Below, piece after piece: positions 1-6,879 of a stretch of DNA of 18,541 bases (position 1 is its first letter; each line of letters starts with the position of its first letter). The notes under the pieces were generated by a model. The model searched no databases and had not been told where the DNA came from. It was given only the letters and a program-made list of their open reading frames with translations. The DNA is from CAWJHE01 sp964614855. GTDB taxonomy: Bacteria > Chloroflexota > Anaerolineae > Anaerolineales > UBA4823. Where the stretch lies: assembly GCA_964614855.1 (NCBI GenBank), contig CAZTMX010000038.1:1-18541 (forward strand). The letters are read 5' to 3'. Both the position numbers and the translations under genes were made by a program.

Positions 1-596
1 CCGGTGAGACCGGCGCTCGGCAGGCTCATGATACCGGAGAAAAGCTGGGAGATGAACCAGAAGCCCAGGAAGAAGATAGCCGGTAGCTCAAACGTCCAGA
101 AGAAGAAAATCACTGGAACCAGGGTTACCACCCTGGCGCCCGGGAAAAGCACCAGGTAAGCCCCCATAATGCCAGCAATTGCACCGCTGGCGCCAATAGA
201 GGGCACGGTGCTGTTTGGGGCGACCAGCGTCTGTGCCACCCCTGCCGCCAAACCGCTGAGCAAATAAAACACCAGGTATCGGGTATGCCCCATTCTGCCT
301 TCGACATTGTCGCCGAAGATAAACAGGATCCACATATTGCTGAGGAAATGTATCCAACCGCCGTGCATAAACATATGGGTAAAAAATGAGATTAGCGGCG
401 CCGGGTTGGCTGCCAACATCACGGGCTGGCTCAGGTTCAAGCTGGCTGGGACTATACCGAAACTGTAAATGAACTGGTTCAAGCTTTCCGGAGGCAGTGA
501 CAGCTCGTAAATAAAAACCAGGGCGTTGGCCGCGATCAATAACCAGTTTACAACCGGCGATATTGAAGAGCGAATAGTGTCTCGAATCGGGATCAT
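1..596 (-). CDS. Rhomboid family intramembrane serine protease (3' end outside window)
   Basis: I translated this from the minus strand. It starts at an ATG (594-596) with a good ribosome site, AGGTAAGG, just upstream, and runs off the left edge after 198 codons. Rhomboids are membrane serine proteases that cut transmembrane substrates. The N-terminal part has a first membrane segment (about residues 15-32), a long loop, then HMFMHGGWIHFLSNMW (about 74-89), the conserved His/Asn-rich segment of rhomboids. It is followed by G-x-x-x-G membrane helices and the active-site motif GASGA with the nucleophile at Ser137. The catalytic His of the later helix would lie beyond the window, so completeness of the dyad cannot be judged. 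The substrate is unknown. It follows the methyltransferase on the same strand, but 115 bases separate them and a -10-like box lies in between, so it is probably transcribed separately. Confidence 0.9.
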   Translation of the reverse strand, partial: MIPIRDTIRSSISPVVNWLLIAANALVFIYELSLPPESLNQFIYSFGIVPASLNLSQPVMLAANPAPLISFFTHMFMHGGWIHFLSNMWILFIFGDNVEGRMGHTRYLVFYLLSGLAAGVAQTLVAPNSTVPSIGASGAIAGIMGAYLVLFPGARVVTLVPVIFFFWTFELPAIFFLGFWFISQLFSGIMSLPSAGLT

Positions 597-628
597 AGTA
601 CCTTACCTGGAGCAGAAAAAGTGTTCAC

Positions 629-634
629 AGTATA
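629..634 (-). promoter_or_regulatory. Possible -10 box for the rhomboid gene
   Basis: The minus strand reads TATACT here, about 33 bases ahead of the rhomboid start codon, leaving a short leader that contains the ribosome site. No convincing -35 hexamer is present at 16-18 bases, so this is only a candidate. Confidence 0.3.
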
Positions 635-661
635 AACGCTTTTGTATTTTTTGGGTGCTGT

Positions 662-679
662 TCAAAAAATATTTTTTGA
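662..679. repeat. 18-bp perfect AT-rich palindrome
   Basis: TCAAAAAATATTTTTTGA equals its own reverse complement. It sits between the 3' end of the methyltransferase gene and the start of the rhomboid gene. With almost no GC it would make a weak terminator hairpin. A protein-binding site or a bent A-tract element is as likely. Confidence 0.5.
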
Positions 680-711
680 TGGCTAAAGGCGCAGGCTCAT
701 TTCCGCCGGCC

Positions 712-1446
712 TTACACTGGCTGAGCGACGATGATCAGTTGGGGTGAATCTTGCCCGAAAGGATTTCGATCGTAATCGCCGTACAACTCTATGATGGTGA
801 AACCAGTGCCCCGGATTTCATGCAAAAATGTCTCAGTTGAAGCCAACTCGTGGGCAATGGTCGTACTGGTCCTTTCGATCTTGCCGTCCGGAAGCAGATG
901 ATCGTAATGCCAGGTCAGGATGAAATGGCTGGCGCTTTTTTCCCAGGCGCTGCTAACTTGAACCGGTTCACCATCCACCGGGTGATGAAAAAAATCCTCG
1001 ACCTCTGGATCGGCTTTTGCTGGCAGTTGATCCAGCAGGGCCGGGTTTGCCAGGCTGGTTACGAATGCGCCATGCGGCAGCAGATGCAAATGCACGCTTT
1101 CCAAAGTGGCTTTTCGTCTGTCTTGATCCAGGGTGCTGTATGTGTTGCACGGTAAAATAACCAATCCGAATTTCTCTGCGCAGTGAAATTCAGCGCAATC
1201 GGCCTGGAAAACGAGGGGTTCTTCCTGTAGATTCTTCTGCGCGTTCTCAATAAAGCAGGAGAGCATAGCGAAATCATTATCCAACCCTAAGATCCGGTGC
1301 CCGGCTGCATGGATAGGCGCGTAAACACGTCCTGTTCCACATCCCAACTCAAGGATTGGGTCAGGAAAACGCGATGCGATCTGCAACCAAAAAGGGATAT
1401 CTTGTGCGCTTTGGGTGTGATGGGTATGGTAAAGCATAGGAAACAT
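712..1446 (-). CDS. Class I SAM-dependent methyltransferase
   Basis: The 244-residue protein has a Rossmann-type methyltransferase fold. Motif I is ILELGCGTGR at residues 31-40 (SAM glycine loop). The acidic residue that usually contacts the SAM ribose is Asp56 in GLDND, and a further strand, LVILPCNTYS, matches the motif IV region. It has no signal peptide or membrane segment, so it should be cytosolic. Length and motif order fit small-molecule methyltransferases of the Methyltransf_25/11 type, but nothing in the sequence identifies the substrate. The start codon ATG at 1446 has GGAG about 8 bases upstream. It diverges from the tRNA-Pro gene across about 100 bases. No obvious GC-rich terminator follows it, only the AT palindrome at 662-679. 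Confidence 0.85.
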   Translation of the reverse strand: MFPMLYHTHHTQSAQDIPFWLQIASRFPDPILELGCGTGRVYAPIHAAGHRILGLDNDFAMLSCFIENAQKNLQEEPLVFQADCAEFHCAEKFGLVILPCNTYSTLDQDRRKATLESVHLHLLPHGAFVTSLANPALLDQLPAKADPEVEDFFHHPVDGEPVQVSSAWEKSASHFILTWHYDHLLPDGKIERTSTTIAHELASTETFLHEIRGTGFTIIELYGDYDRNPFGQDSPQLIIVAQPV

Positions 1447-1464
1447 TGGACTGGCTCCAATCTA

Positions 1465-1494
1465 TTGCTGTGTACTCACGATTTGAAGTATAAT
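1465..1494 (+). promoter_or_regulatory. Second, upstream promoter candidate toward tRNA-Pro
   Basis: TTGCTG (1465-1470), an 18-base spacer and a perfect TATAAT (1489-1494) point toward tRNA-Pro. It lies just upstream of the stronger-looking promoter at 1510-1539, so the tRNA may have tandem promoters. Confidence 0.4.
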
Positions 1495-1509
1495 AGCGGC
1501 CTGTCAATC

Positions 1510-1539
1510 TTGACGTATCTCAGTACTACGCATTATACT
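1510..1539 (+). promoter_or_regulatory. Promoter of tRNA-Pro
   Basis: TTGACG (1510-1515) and TATACT (1534-1539) are separated by 18 bases, close to the sigma-70 consensus. Transcription would start about 1546, only a few bases before the mature tRNA 5' end. Confidence 0.7.
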
Positions 1540-1548
1540 CATGTTACT

Positions 1549-1623
1549 CGGGGCGTAGCGCAGTTCGGTTAGCGCACCGCGTTTGGGACGCGGGGGTCGG
1601 CGGTTCGAATCCGCCCGCCCCGA
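1549..1623 (+). tRNA. tRNA-Pro (anticodon TGG)
   Basis: All four arms fold. The acceptor stem is CGGGGCG/CGCCCCG (1549-1555/1616-1622, perfect). The D stem is GCGC/GCGC and the anticodon stem is CCGCG/CGCGG around loop TTTGGGA, with anticodon TGG at 1584-1586. The T arm is GGCGG-TTCGAAT-CCGCC. The discriminator is A1623 and CCA is not encoded, since CTA follows. No terminator separates it from the 103-residue gene 47 bases downstream, so the tRNA is probably released from a dicistronic transcript. Confidence 0.96.
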
Positions 1624-1670
1624 CTACAATTAGCAGCCTTAACAACGGTCAAACCAGGGTAGAGAGATTT

Positions 1671-1982
1671 ATGGCAAAGAATAAAGTGGATGGCATTATT
1701 GAGTCTGTGCGTTACACACCCGATGGACAGGTGGATTGGGTGCGGGCACATTTGCGTAATGGCAAGATCTATACCGATTGGGTGATCCTCGAGCGAGACA
1801 AGCTGATTCAGGAAATCAAGTCTGGAAAAGAGTTTCAAACAGGAAAGCGCCTGCCCTACATGGGCGGGATGTTTGAGCTAAAAGCTGCGGTTAAGGTTGT
1901 ACAAGATAATGGAAAAGAAATCCTGGTGGTTGGAGACAAACAGGCCTCACACGACCACCTGGAAGATGTGCCGGTGATTTGA
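1671..1982 (+). CDS. Conserved-looking small protein of unknown function (103 aa)
   Basis: I do not recognise this protein. It is soluble, charged and lysine-rich, with no signal peptide, membrane segment or cysteine. The first half alternates short strands around D-G-Q and N-G-K turns (residues 18-34). A helical stretch follows (about 40-55), then more strand-like sequence with another D-N-G-K turn (79-82) and a His/Asp-rich tail (94-99). This reads like a small beta-rich domain. The ribosome site is a purine run (AGAGAG) about 5 bases before ATG. It follows tRNA-Pro closely and ends in a strong terminator that overlaps its stop codon by one base. That layout makes it a real, separately terminated gene rather than chance coding. 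Function cannot be assigned from sequence alone. Confidence 0.8.
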   Translation: MAKNKVDGIIESVRYTPDGQVDWVRAHLRNGKIYTDWVILERDKLIQEIKSGKEFQTGKRLPYMGGMFELKAAVKVVQDNGKEILVVGDKQASHDHLEDVPVI

Positions 1983-2008
1983 AGTCGGAACACTGTTCCG
2001 ACTTTTTT
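1982..2008 (+). terminator. Intrinsic terminator after the 103-aa gene
   Basis: A perfect 10-bp stem (AAGTCGGAAC at 1982-1991 with GTTCCGACTT at 1995-2004), a 3-base loop and a run of six T (2003-2008) make a textbook Rho-independent terminator. It overlaps the last base of the TGA stop codon. Confidence 0.95.
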
Positions 2009-2028
2009 ATATAAAGGTCCTATCGTTT

Positions 2029-2790
2029 TTGGCTACCCCATATCTTTCAATAATCATTCCTGCATATAACGAAGAGCACCGCTTGCCTTTCACTTTGCAG
2101 CAGGTGAAGGATTTTATCGCTTCTCAACCGTACCGGACAGAGGTCATCGTGGTCGAAAACGGCAGCAGAGATGGGACCTATGCGATTGCCCAGAAATATG
2201 CAATGGAAAACGACAGTTTTCGCGTGATGCATGTAGAGCCGCCTGGAAAAGGCATGGCAGTCAGGTGCGGTATGTTGGAGGCGCAAGGTGAGTACCGCTT
2301 TATGTGTGATGCGGATCTCTCAATGCCTGTTGACCAGATCAACCGTTTTCTGCCGCCGCAACTGCAAGGGTGTGATATTGCCATTGGATCGCGAGAAGCC
2401 CCAGGTGCAGTGCGTTACAACGAACCCTTGTACAGGCATTGGGGCGGCCGGCTGCTCAATTTTCTTATCCGCCTTCTAGCCCTGCCGGGTATGCATGATA
2501 CGCAGTGCGGGTTTAAATGCTTTTCGGCAAAGGCAGCACAGGCGCTTTACCCCCTGCAAACCCTGGTGGGTTGGTCCTTTGATATAGAAATATTGTTTTT
2601 GGCCCGAAAAAAAGGCTTTAAGATTATTGAAGTGCCAATCCCCTGGTATTACAACCCGGAAAGCAAACTTAACCCGGTTAAAGACGCCATCAACACAGTC
2701 CTGGATATACTAAAAATCCGGAAAAATGCAATAACCGGTGTCTATGATCCTGGCAGGCGCCCCGCCGGTGGGGTAGATCTGGGGGGTTGA
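2029..2790 (+). CDS. Family 2 glycosyltransferase, dolichyl/polyprenyl-phosphate sugar transferase type
   Basis: This 253-residue GT-A fold enzyme resembles the DPM1/Alg5-like transferases that move a sugar from a nucleotide donor to a polyprenyl phosphate at the membrane. The N-terminus LSIIIPAYNEE (6-16) is the nucleotide-binding strand. The usual V-D-D-G-S element reads VENGSRDGT (42-50), and the metal-binding DxD is DAD (94-96). TQCGFKCF (158-165) and a WSFDIEIL element (182-189) are typical of this subfamily. No transmembrane tail is present. The start is a TTG with AAAGG about 11 bases upstream; no in-frame ATG exists before the conserved N-terminus. It follows directly after a terminator, but I see no clear promoter in the short gap. 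Its last codons overlap the open frame leading into rnhB. Confidence 0.88.
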   Translation: MATPYLSIIIPAYNEEHRLPFTLQQVKDFIASQPYRTEVIVVENGSRDGTYAIAQKYAMENDSFRVMHVEPPGKGMAVRCGMLEAQGEYRFMCDADLSMPVDQINRFLPPQLQGCDIAIGSREAPGAVRYNEPLYRHWGGRLLNFLIRLLALPGMHDTQCGFKCFSAKAAQALYPLQTLVGWSFDIEILFLARKKGFKIIEVPIPWYYNPESKLNPVKDAINTVLDILKIRKNAITGVYDPGRRPAGGVDLGG

Positions 2791-2833
2791 TACGGAAAAG
2801 TATCGTCCTGCCGAACTCCCGAAACATCCCGAT

Positions 2834-3448
2834 TTGGTTATTGAGTCTCAACTCTGGGACAGCGGTTTGCAGCTTGTAGCTGGGGTGGATGAAGCAGGGC
2901 GAGGCGCTCTAGCAGGTCCTGTTGCGGCCGCGGTGCTGGTGCTACCGATTGATCGATCTCTATGCTTGACTTTGCACGGCGTGCGTGACTCGAAAAAAAT
3001 GACCCCGCATGCGCGCCAGATGTGGGCTGAAAGAATTGTAGATATATCCCTGGGTTTTGGGGTCGGGTTTGCATCGAACATCGAAATTGATGCGCTTGGC
3101 ATCCTGCCAGCCACACACCTGGCGGTCCGGCGAGCACTGGATGAGTTGGCGCAGCCAGTTCAGCATGTATTGGTGGATTACATGCCCGGTTTGCAGCTTT
3201 CCCTTCCCACCTCTCAATTAATCAAGGGAGATGCGCGCAGCCTGAGTATAGCTGCTGCATCTATTCTGGCAAAAACAAGTAGGGATGCATGGATGTGACA
3301 ACTGGATCGGGAATACACGGAGTATGGTTTTCACCACAATAAGGGCTACGGCACCAAGATGCACAGGCGAGCTTTGGTACACATGGGTCCTTCAAGTGTA
3401 CATAGACACAGTTTCTGTTATCGAATATCGGATATTGATGTGGATTAG
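2834..3448 (+). pseudogene. rnhB: Ribonuclease HII interrupted by an in-frame TGA
   Basis: RNase HII cuts RNA in RNA/DNA hybrids and removes misincorporated ribonucleotides. Residues 1-154 hold the catalytic core: GVDEAGRG with Asp19/Glu20, the third acid at Asp115 (HVLVDY) and the fourth at Asp151 in KTSRDAWM. The frame then meets TGA at 3296-3298 and continues unchanged in the same frame for 49 more codons to TAG at 3446-3448. That extension carries the conserved YGF-(3)-KGYGT and GPSSVHR-SF elements of the family C-terminus. Reading through gives 204 residues, a normal RNase HII length, so this is a single nonsense change (for example CGA to TGA) rather than a frameshift. The start is also poor: TTG at 2834 without a clear ribosome site, perhaps coupled to the glycosyltransferase stop 44 bases upstream. 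A sequencing error is possible. Confidence 0.85.
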
Positions 3449-3472
3449 CTCCTGAAAGGAAATGGACAAGCT

Positions 3473-5392
3473 ATGGATAAGCGAATAACCAGCCAATTTG
3501 GTTTATGGAAGAGCCCGATATCTCCAGTACATATGGCGCAGGGCTTGCGACTGATCGACCTGGCATGGGCAGACGACGGCAGCCTGGTCTGGTTGGAGGG
3601 GCGTGGGGACCGCAATGTATTGGTGATATCACCGCCAAACCGTCAGGCACAGCGCGAGCTAAGCAGCAGCTTTTCGGTGCGTGCCAAAGTTGGCTATGGT
3701 GGGGGTGATTTCGCCGTTAGCAAGAATACAGTGATATTTGCTGATGCCGAGAGTGGGCGTCTCTACCGGCAAGCGTTGCACGGAGGCCAGGCTCAACCGG
3801 TTACACCCGGGTTTGGGGCTGCTGCTGCACCTGTTGTCTCTCCGGACGGCGCATGGATGTTATTCATTCGCTCCTATGAAGGACAGGACAGCCTGGAAAT
3901 TGTTGACACGCAGGGGGTATATTGGCCGCAAAAACTGGTCTCGGGGAACGATTTTTATATGCAGCCGGTTTGGGCTGCGGATGGTAAGCGCATCGCCTGG
4001 GTATCCTGGGATCATCCGAATATGCCGTGGGACGGGACTGATCTTTGGCTTGGAGAGCTGGAATTTTCCCCAGGACAGTTGCCTGGATTGGTCAGATCTG
4101 AGCGACTTGCCGGTGGTAAGGAGATTTCCATCTTCCAACCGGATTTTTCGGCGGATGGTCGTTATCTAGCTTATGCATCGGATGAAGGCGGTTGGTGGCA
4201 GCTGTATGTGTATGACCTATTGAAGGGCCGTCATGTACAAATGACAAATACCGCGGCTGAGCACGGCGCACCCGGGTGGGCTCAGGGGCTGCGTACATAT
4301 GGTTTTAGCCCGGACAGCAGCCGCCTGTTTTTCATCCGCAACGAAATGGGGCAGGCTGGTTTGTGGCAATTGTCTCTTGACACTGGAAAAGAAAGCCAGA
4401 TTATCTTTGATGAAAATTACTCCAGTTTAGATCAAATAGCCATCTCACCCTTTGGCATTGGAATGATCGCTTCCGCGGGTGATATTCCAACGCGCGTCAT
4501 CACCTGTGCATTACCTGTCCGAGAGGAAATACCGGGTACGCGGCAAATCATAGCGTCTGAGATCATACGGCGTGCAACCACCGAGGAGTTTATCAAGGAT
4601 GAATACGCAAAGCCCCAACCCATCACCTGGAAAGGTCTGGATGGTGAGGCGGCACACGGATTGTACTTTCAACCCTGTAACCCGAAGTTTTCGGGCATCG
4701 GTGCGCCGCCACTCATTGTACATGTTCACGGTGGCCCGACTAGCCAGGTAAAATATACGTTTAACATGCCGGCGCAGTTTTTTACCTCGCGCGGATATGC
4801 ATATTTAGAGGTGAACTACCGCGGCAGCACCGGTTACGGACGGGAGTACCGTAATAAGCTGCGCGGCAACTGGGGGATATACGACGTACAGGATTCGGTG
4901 AGCGGCGCACAATCTCTTGCCGAGAGCGGCCAGGTGGATGGGGAGCGCATCGTTATTATGGGCGGAAGTGCAGGCGGCTTCACGGTGTATAAAGCCTTGC
5001 AAGATTATCCTGAATTCTTCCGTGCGGGAATTTGCCTCTACGGTGTTTCAAACCAATTTGCACTGGCAGCCGAGACGCATAAATTTGAAGCACACTACAC
5101 CGATAGCCTGATCGGTCCTTTACCAGAGGCAGCAGCCTTATACCGCGAGCGTTCGCCCATCAATTTTGTGGATAAGATACGCCGGCCGTTGGCGGTCTTC
5201 CAGGGCGAAGAGGACCGTGTGGTACCGCGCAACCAGTCGGATGAGCTGGTGGAGGTGCTGCGACGCAAAGGCGTGCCCTATATCTATCATGTTTATCCAG
5301 GTGAGGGTCACGGCTTCCGCAAACCGGAAACAATCAGCCATATGTTCAAAGCTGTGGAAAAATTCTTGCAGGACTATGTGATCTATTTTTAA
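3473..5392 (+). CDS. S9 family (prolyl oligopeptidase-like) serine peptidase
   Basis: The protein has 639 residues, the usual size for acylaminoacyl-peptidase/dipeptidyl-peptidase-like S9 enzymes. Residues 1 to about 370 form a beta-propeller of repeated blades (for example VSPDGAWMLFIRS, FSADGRYLAYASD, FSPDSSRLFFIRN). The C-terminal alpha/beta hydrolase begins near HVHGGPTSQ (418-425), the oxyanion region. The catalytic triad is visible: Ser499 in GGSAGG, Asp581 in EEDRVVP and His613 in EGHGF. There is no signal peptide, so a cytosolic role in degrading short peptides is likely. The start ATG at 3473 has GGA six bases ahead and AAAGGA further up. It lies 24 bases after the end of the broken rnhB and may share its transcript. 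Confidence 0.93.
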   Translation: MDKRITSQFGLWKSPISPVHMAQGLRLIDLAWADDGSLVWLEGRGDRNVLVISPPNRQAQRELSSSFSVRAKVGYGGGDFAVSKNTVIFADAESGRLYRQALHGGQAQPVTPGFGAAAAPVVSPDGAWMLFIRSYEGQDSLEIVDTQGVYWPQKLVSGNDFYMQPVWAADGKRIAWVSWDHPNMPWDGTDLWLGELEFSPGQLPGLVRSERLAGGKEISIFQPDFSADGRYLAYASDEGGWWQLYVYDLLKGRHVQMTNTAAEHGAPGWAQGLRTYGFSPDSSRLFFIRNEMGQAGLWQLSLDTGKESQIIFDENYSSLDQIAISPFGIGMIASAGDIPTRVITCALPVREEIPGTRQIIASEIIRRATTEEFIKDEYAKPQPITWKGLDGEAAHGLYFQPCNPKFSGIGAPPLIVHVHGGPTSQVKYTFNMPAQFFTSRGYAYLEVNYRGSTGYGREYRNKLRGNWGIYDVQDSVSGAQSLAESGQVDGERIVIMGGSAGGFTVYKALQDYPEFFRAGICLYGVSNQFALAAETHKFEAHYTDSLIGPLPEAAALYRERSPINFVDKIRRPLAVFQGEEDRVVPRNQSDELVEVLRRKGVPYIYHVYPGEGHGFRKPETISHMFKAVEKFLQDYVIYF

Positions 5393-5399
5393 TTGGGTT

Positions 5400-5408
5400 T
5401 GCTATAAT
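5400..5408 (+). promoter_or_regulatory. Extended -10 promoter of icd
   Basis: TGCTATAAT is a perfect extended -10 element, 8 bases after the peptidase stop codon. No good -35 is present, which is common for extended -10 promoters. The predicted leader is about 33 bases and ends in the strong ribosome site GAGGAGGAAG of icd. Confidence 0.65.
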
Positions 5409-5447
5409 AGCACTGCAGCATCAGACAAGAGCGAGGAGGAAGAACTG

Positions 5448-6758
5448 ATGGCACATGATTATAAGATTGTGAAAGTACCCCTGGATGGGGAGAAGATCCA
5501 GATCCACAATGGCAAAATCGATATACCTGATCGCCCAGTGATCCCATTTGTTGAGGGGGACGGCACAGGCAGGGATATCTGGCGGGCATCGGTGCGCGTC
5601 TTGGATGCAGCGGTGCAAAAAGCCTATGAGGGAAAAAGAGCGATCCAATGGATGGAAGTTTATGCTGGTGAGAAAGCTTATACCAACTTTGGCTCCTGGC
5701 TGCCTGATGAAACTGTGGACGCTTTTCGGGAGTTCCTGGTGGGAATTAAGGGTCCGCTGACAACCCCAATCGGTGGCGGCATGCGCTCCCTGAATGTGGC
5801 TTTGCGCCAGGCGCTGGATTTGTATGTCTGCCAGCGTCCGGTGCGTTATTACAGGGGTGTGCCCTCTCCAGTGAAAAACCCGGCAGCCGTGGATATGGTT
5901 GTGTTTCGCGAAAACACAGAAGACATTTACAGCGGGATTGAATTTGAGAATGGAACGCCGCAAAACCAGCAGTTTAAGGAACTGCTTAAGCAATATTTCC
6001 CGAAAGAATATGCCAAGATGCGCTTCCCCGAGACCTCCGGGTTGGGGATAAAACCGGTATCCCAGGAAGGCACGGTGAGGTTGGTGCGTGCAGCCATCCA
6101 ATGGGCGCTGGAAAACAATAGGCGAAATGTGACCCTGGTGCACAAAGGCAACATCATGAAATACACCGAAGGCGCATTCCGTAACTGGGGGTATGATTTG
6201 GCGGAGAGCGAATTCGGCGAGCAGGTGTACACCTGGGCGCAGTGGGAGCGCACAAAGGCCGAAAAAGGCGAAACGGCTGCCAATACTGAACAGGAAGCCG
6301 CCTTGAAATCCGGTAAATTATTGATCAAAGATGTTATTGCCGATATCGTCTTTCAGCAAACGATCACTCGCGCCAGGGAGTTCGATGTTTTGGCGACGAT
6401 GAACCTGAACGGGGATTATCTTTCAGACGCCCTGGCGGCCCAGGTGGGCGGGATCGGTATTGCTCCGGGCGGAAATATAAATTACGAAACAGGACATGCC
6501 GTCTTTGAAGCCACTCACGGCACCGCGCCGAAATACGCCGATAAGGATGTAGTCAACCCGGGGTCGGTGTTCTTGTCTGGTGAGATGATGCTGCGATATA
6601 TGGGTTGGAACCAGGCAGCAGACCTGGTGGTGCGAGGGATGGAAGCCGCCATCGAAGCCAAAACCGTTACCTACGATTTTCACCGCCTGATGGAAGGTGC
6701 GAGCTTGCTAAAATGCTCCGAGTTCGGCGATGCTGTGATCCAGCATATGGAAGATTAA
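5448..6758 (+). CDS. icd: NADP-dependent isocitrate dehydrogenase
   Basis: This TCA-cycle enzyme decarboxylates isocitrate to 2-oxoglutarate and makes NADPH. The 436-residue protein aligns along its length with the E. coli type. GMRSLNVALRQ (111-121) holds Ser114, matching the substrate-binding and phosphorylated Ser113. Catalytic-loop RENTEDIYSGIE lies at 154-165. NADP-selecting residues are all kept: Lys362-Tyr363 in APKYA, Val369, and Tyr409 and Arg413 in TYDFHRL (equivalents of E. coli K344, Y345, V351, Y391, R395). Compared with E. coli there is a modest insertion around 168-197. The start is fixed by GAGGAGGAAG upstream of ATG. It has its own promoter and is convergent with the cation transporter; no clear terminator lies in the 31 bases between them. 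Confidence 0.97.
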   Translation: MAHDYKIVKVPLDGEKIQIHNGKIDIPDRPVIPFVEGDGTGRDIWRASVRVLDAAVQKAYEGKRAIQWMEVYAGEKAYTNFGSWLPDETVDAFREFLVGIKGPLTTPIGGGMRSLNVALRQALDLYVCQRPVRYYRGVPSPVKNPAAVDMVVFRENTEDIYSGIEFENGTPQNQQFKELLKQYFPKEYAKMRFPETSGLGIKPVSQEGTVRLVRAAIQWALENNRRNVTLVHKGNIMKYTEGAFRNWGYDLAESEFGEQVYTWAQWERTKAEKGETAANTEQEAALKSGKLLIKDVIADIVFQQTITRAREFDVLATMNLNGDYLSDALAAQVGGIGIAPGGNINYETGHAVFEATHGTAPKYADKDVVNPGSVFLSGEMMLRYMGWNQAADLVVRGMEAAIEAKTVTYDFHRLMEGASLLKCSEFGDAVIQHMED

Positions 6759-6789
6759 TGCAGGTATGTTAAATTTTTGATATTTTATG

Positions 6790-6879
6790 TCACTGCCTCA
6801 GAGACCAGCCATTATCCAGCAGCGATGCCGGGTCTTCGGCTGGTTCGATATGGGTAAACACCATGATCTGAGGCAGTGA
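6790..6879. repeat. 13-bp perfect inverted repeat at the 3' end of the CDF gene
   Basis: TCACTGCCTCAGA at 6790-6802 is the exact reverse complement of TCTGAGGCAGTGA at 6867-6879, with 64 bases between. One arm includes the CDF stop codon and the other codes for S-L-P-Q. It could fold the 3' end of the mRNA. No T run follows on either strand, so it is not a standard terminator. Confidence 0.5.

Noticed and set aside
526..747. Plus-strand 73-codon frame across the rhomboid/methyltransferase gap
   Set aside because: It runs antisense to both flanking genes and has no ribosome site. Its sequence is not protein-like beyond the gap.
3296..3298. Selenocysteine or programmed recoding at the rnhB TGA
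   Set aside because: The position is not a redox or catalytic site in RNase HII, and I see no convincing hairpin directly downstream. A point mutation or sequence error is simpler.
5421..6143. 240-codon antisense open frame inside icd
   Set aside because: It lies wholly opposite a well-conserved enzyme, has no ribosome site and reads as no recognisable protein. It is a by-product of icd codon usage.
6759..6789. Terminator between convergent icd and CDF genes
   Set aside because: The gap is T-rich but has no GC stem ahead of a T run on either strand.
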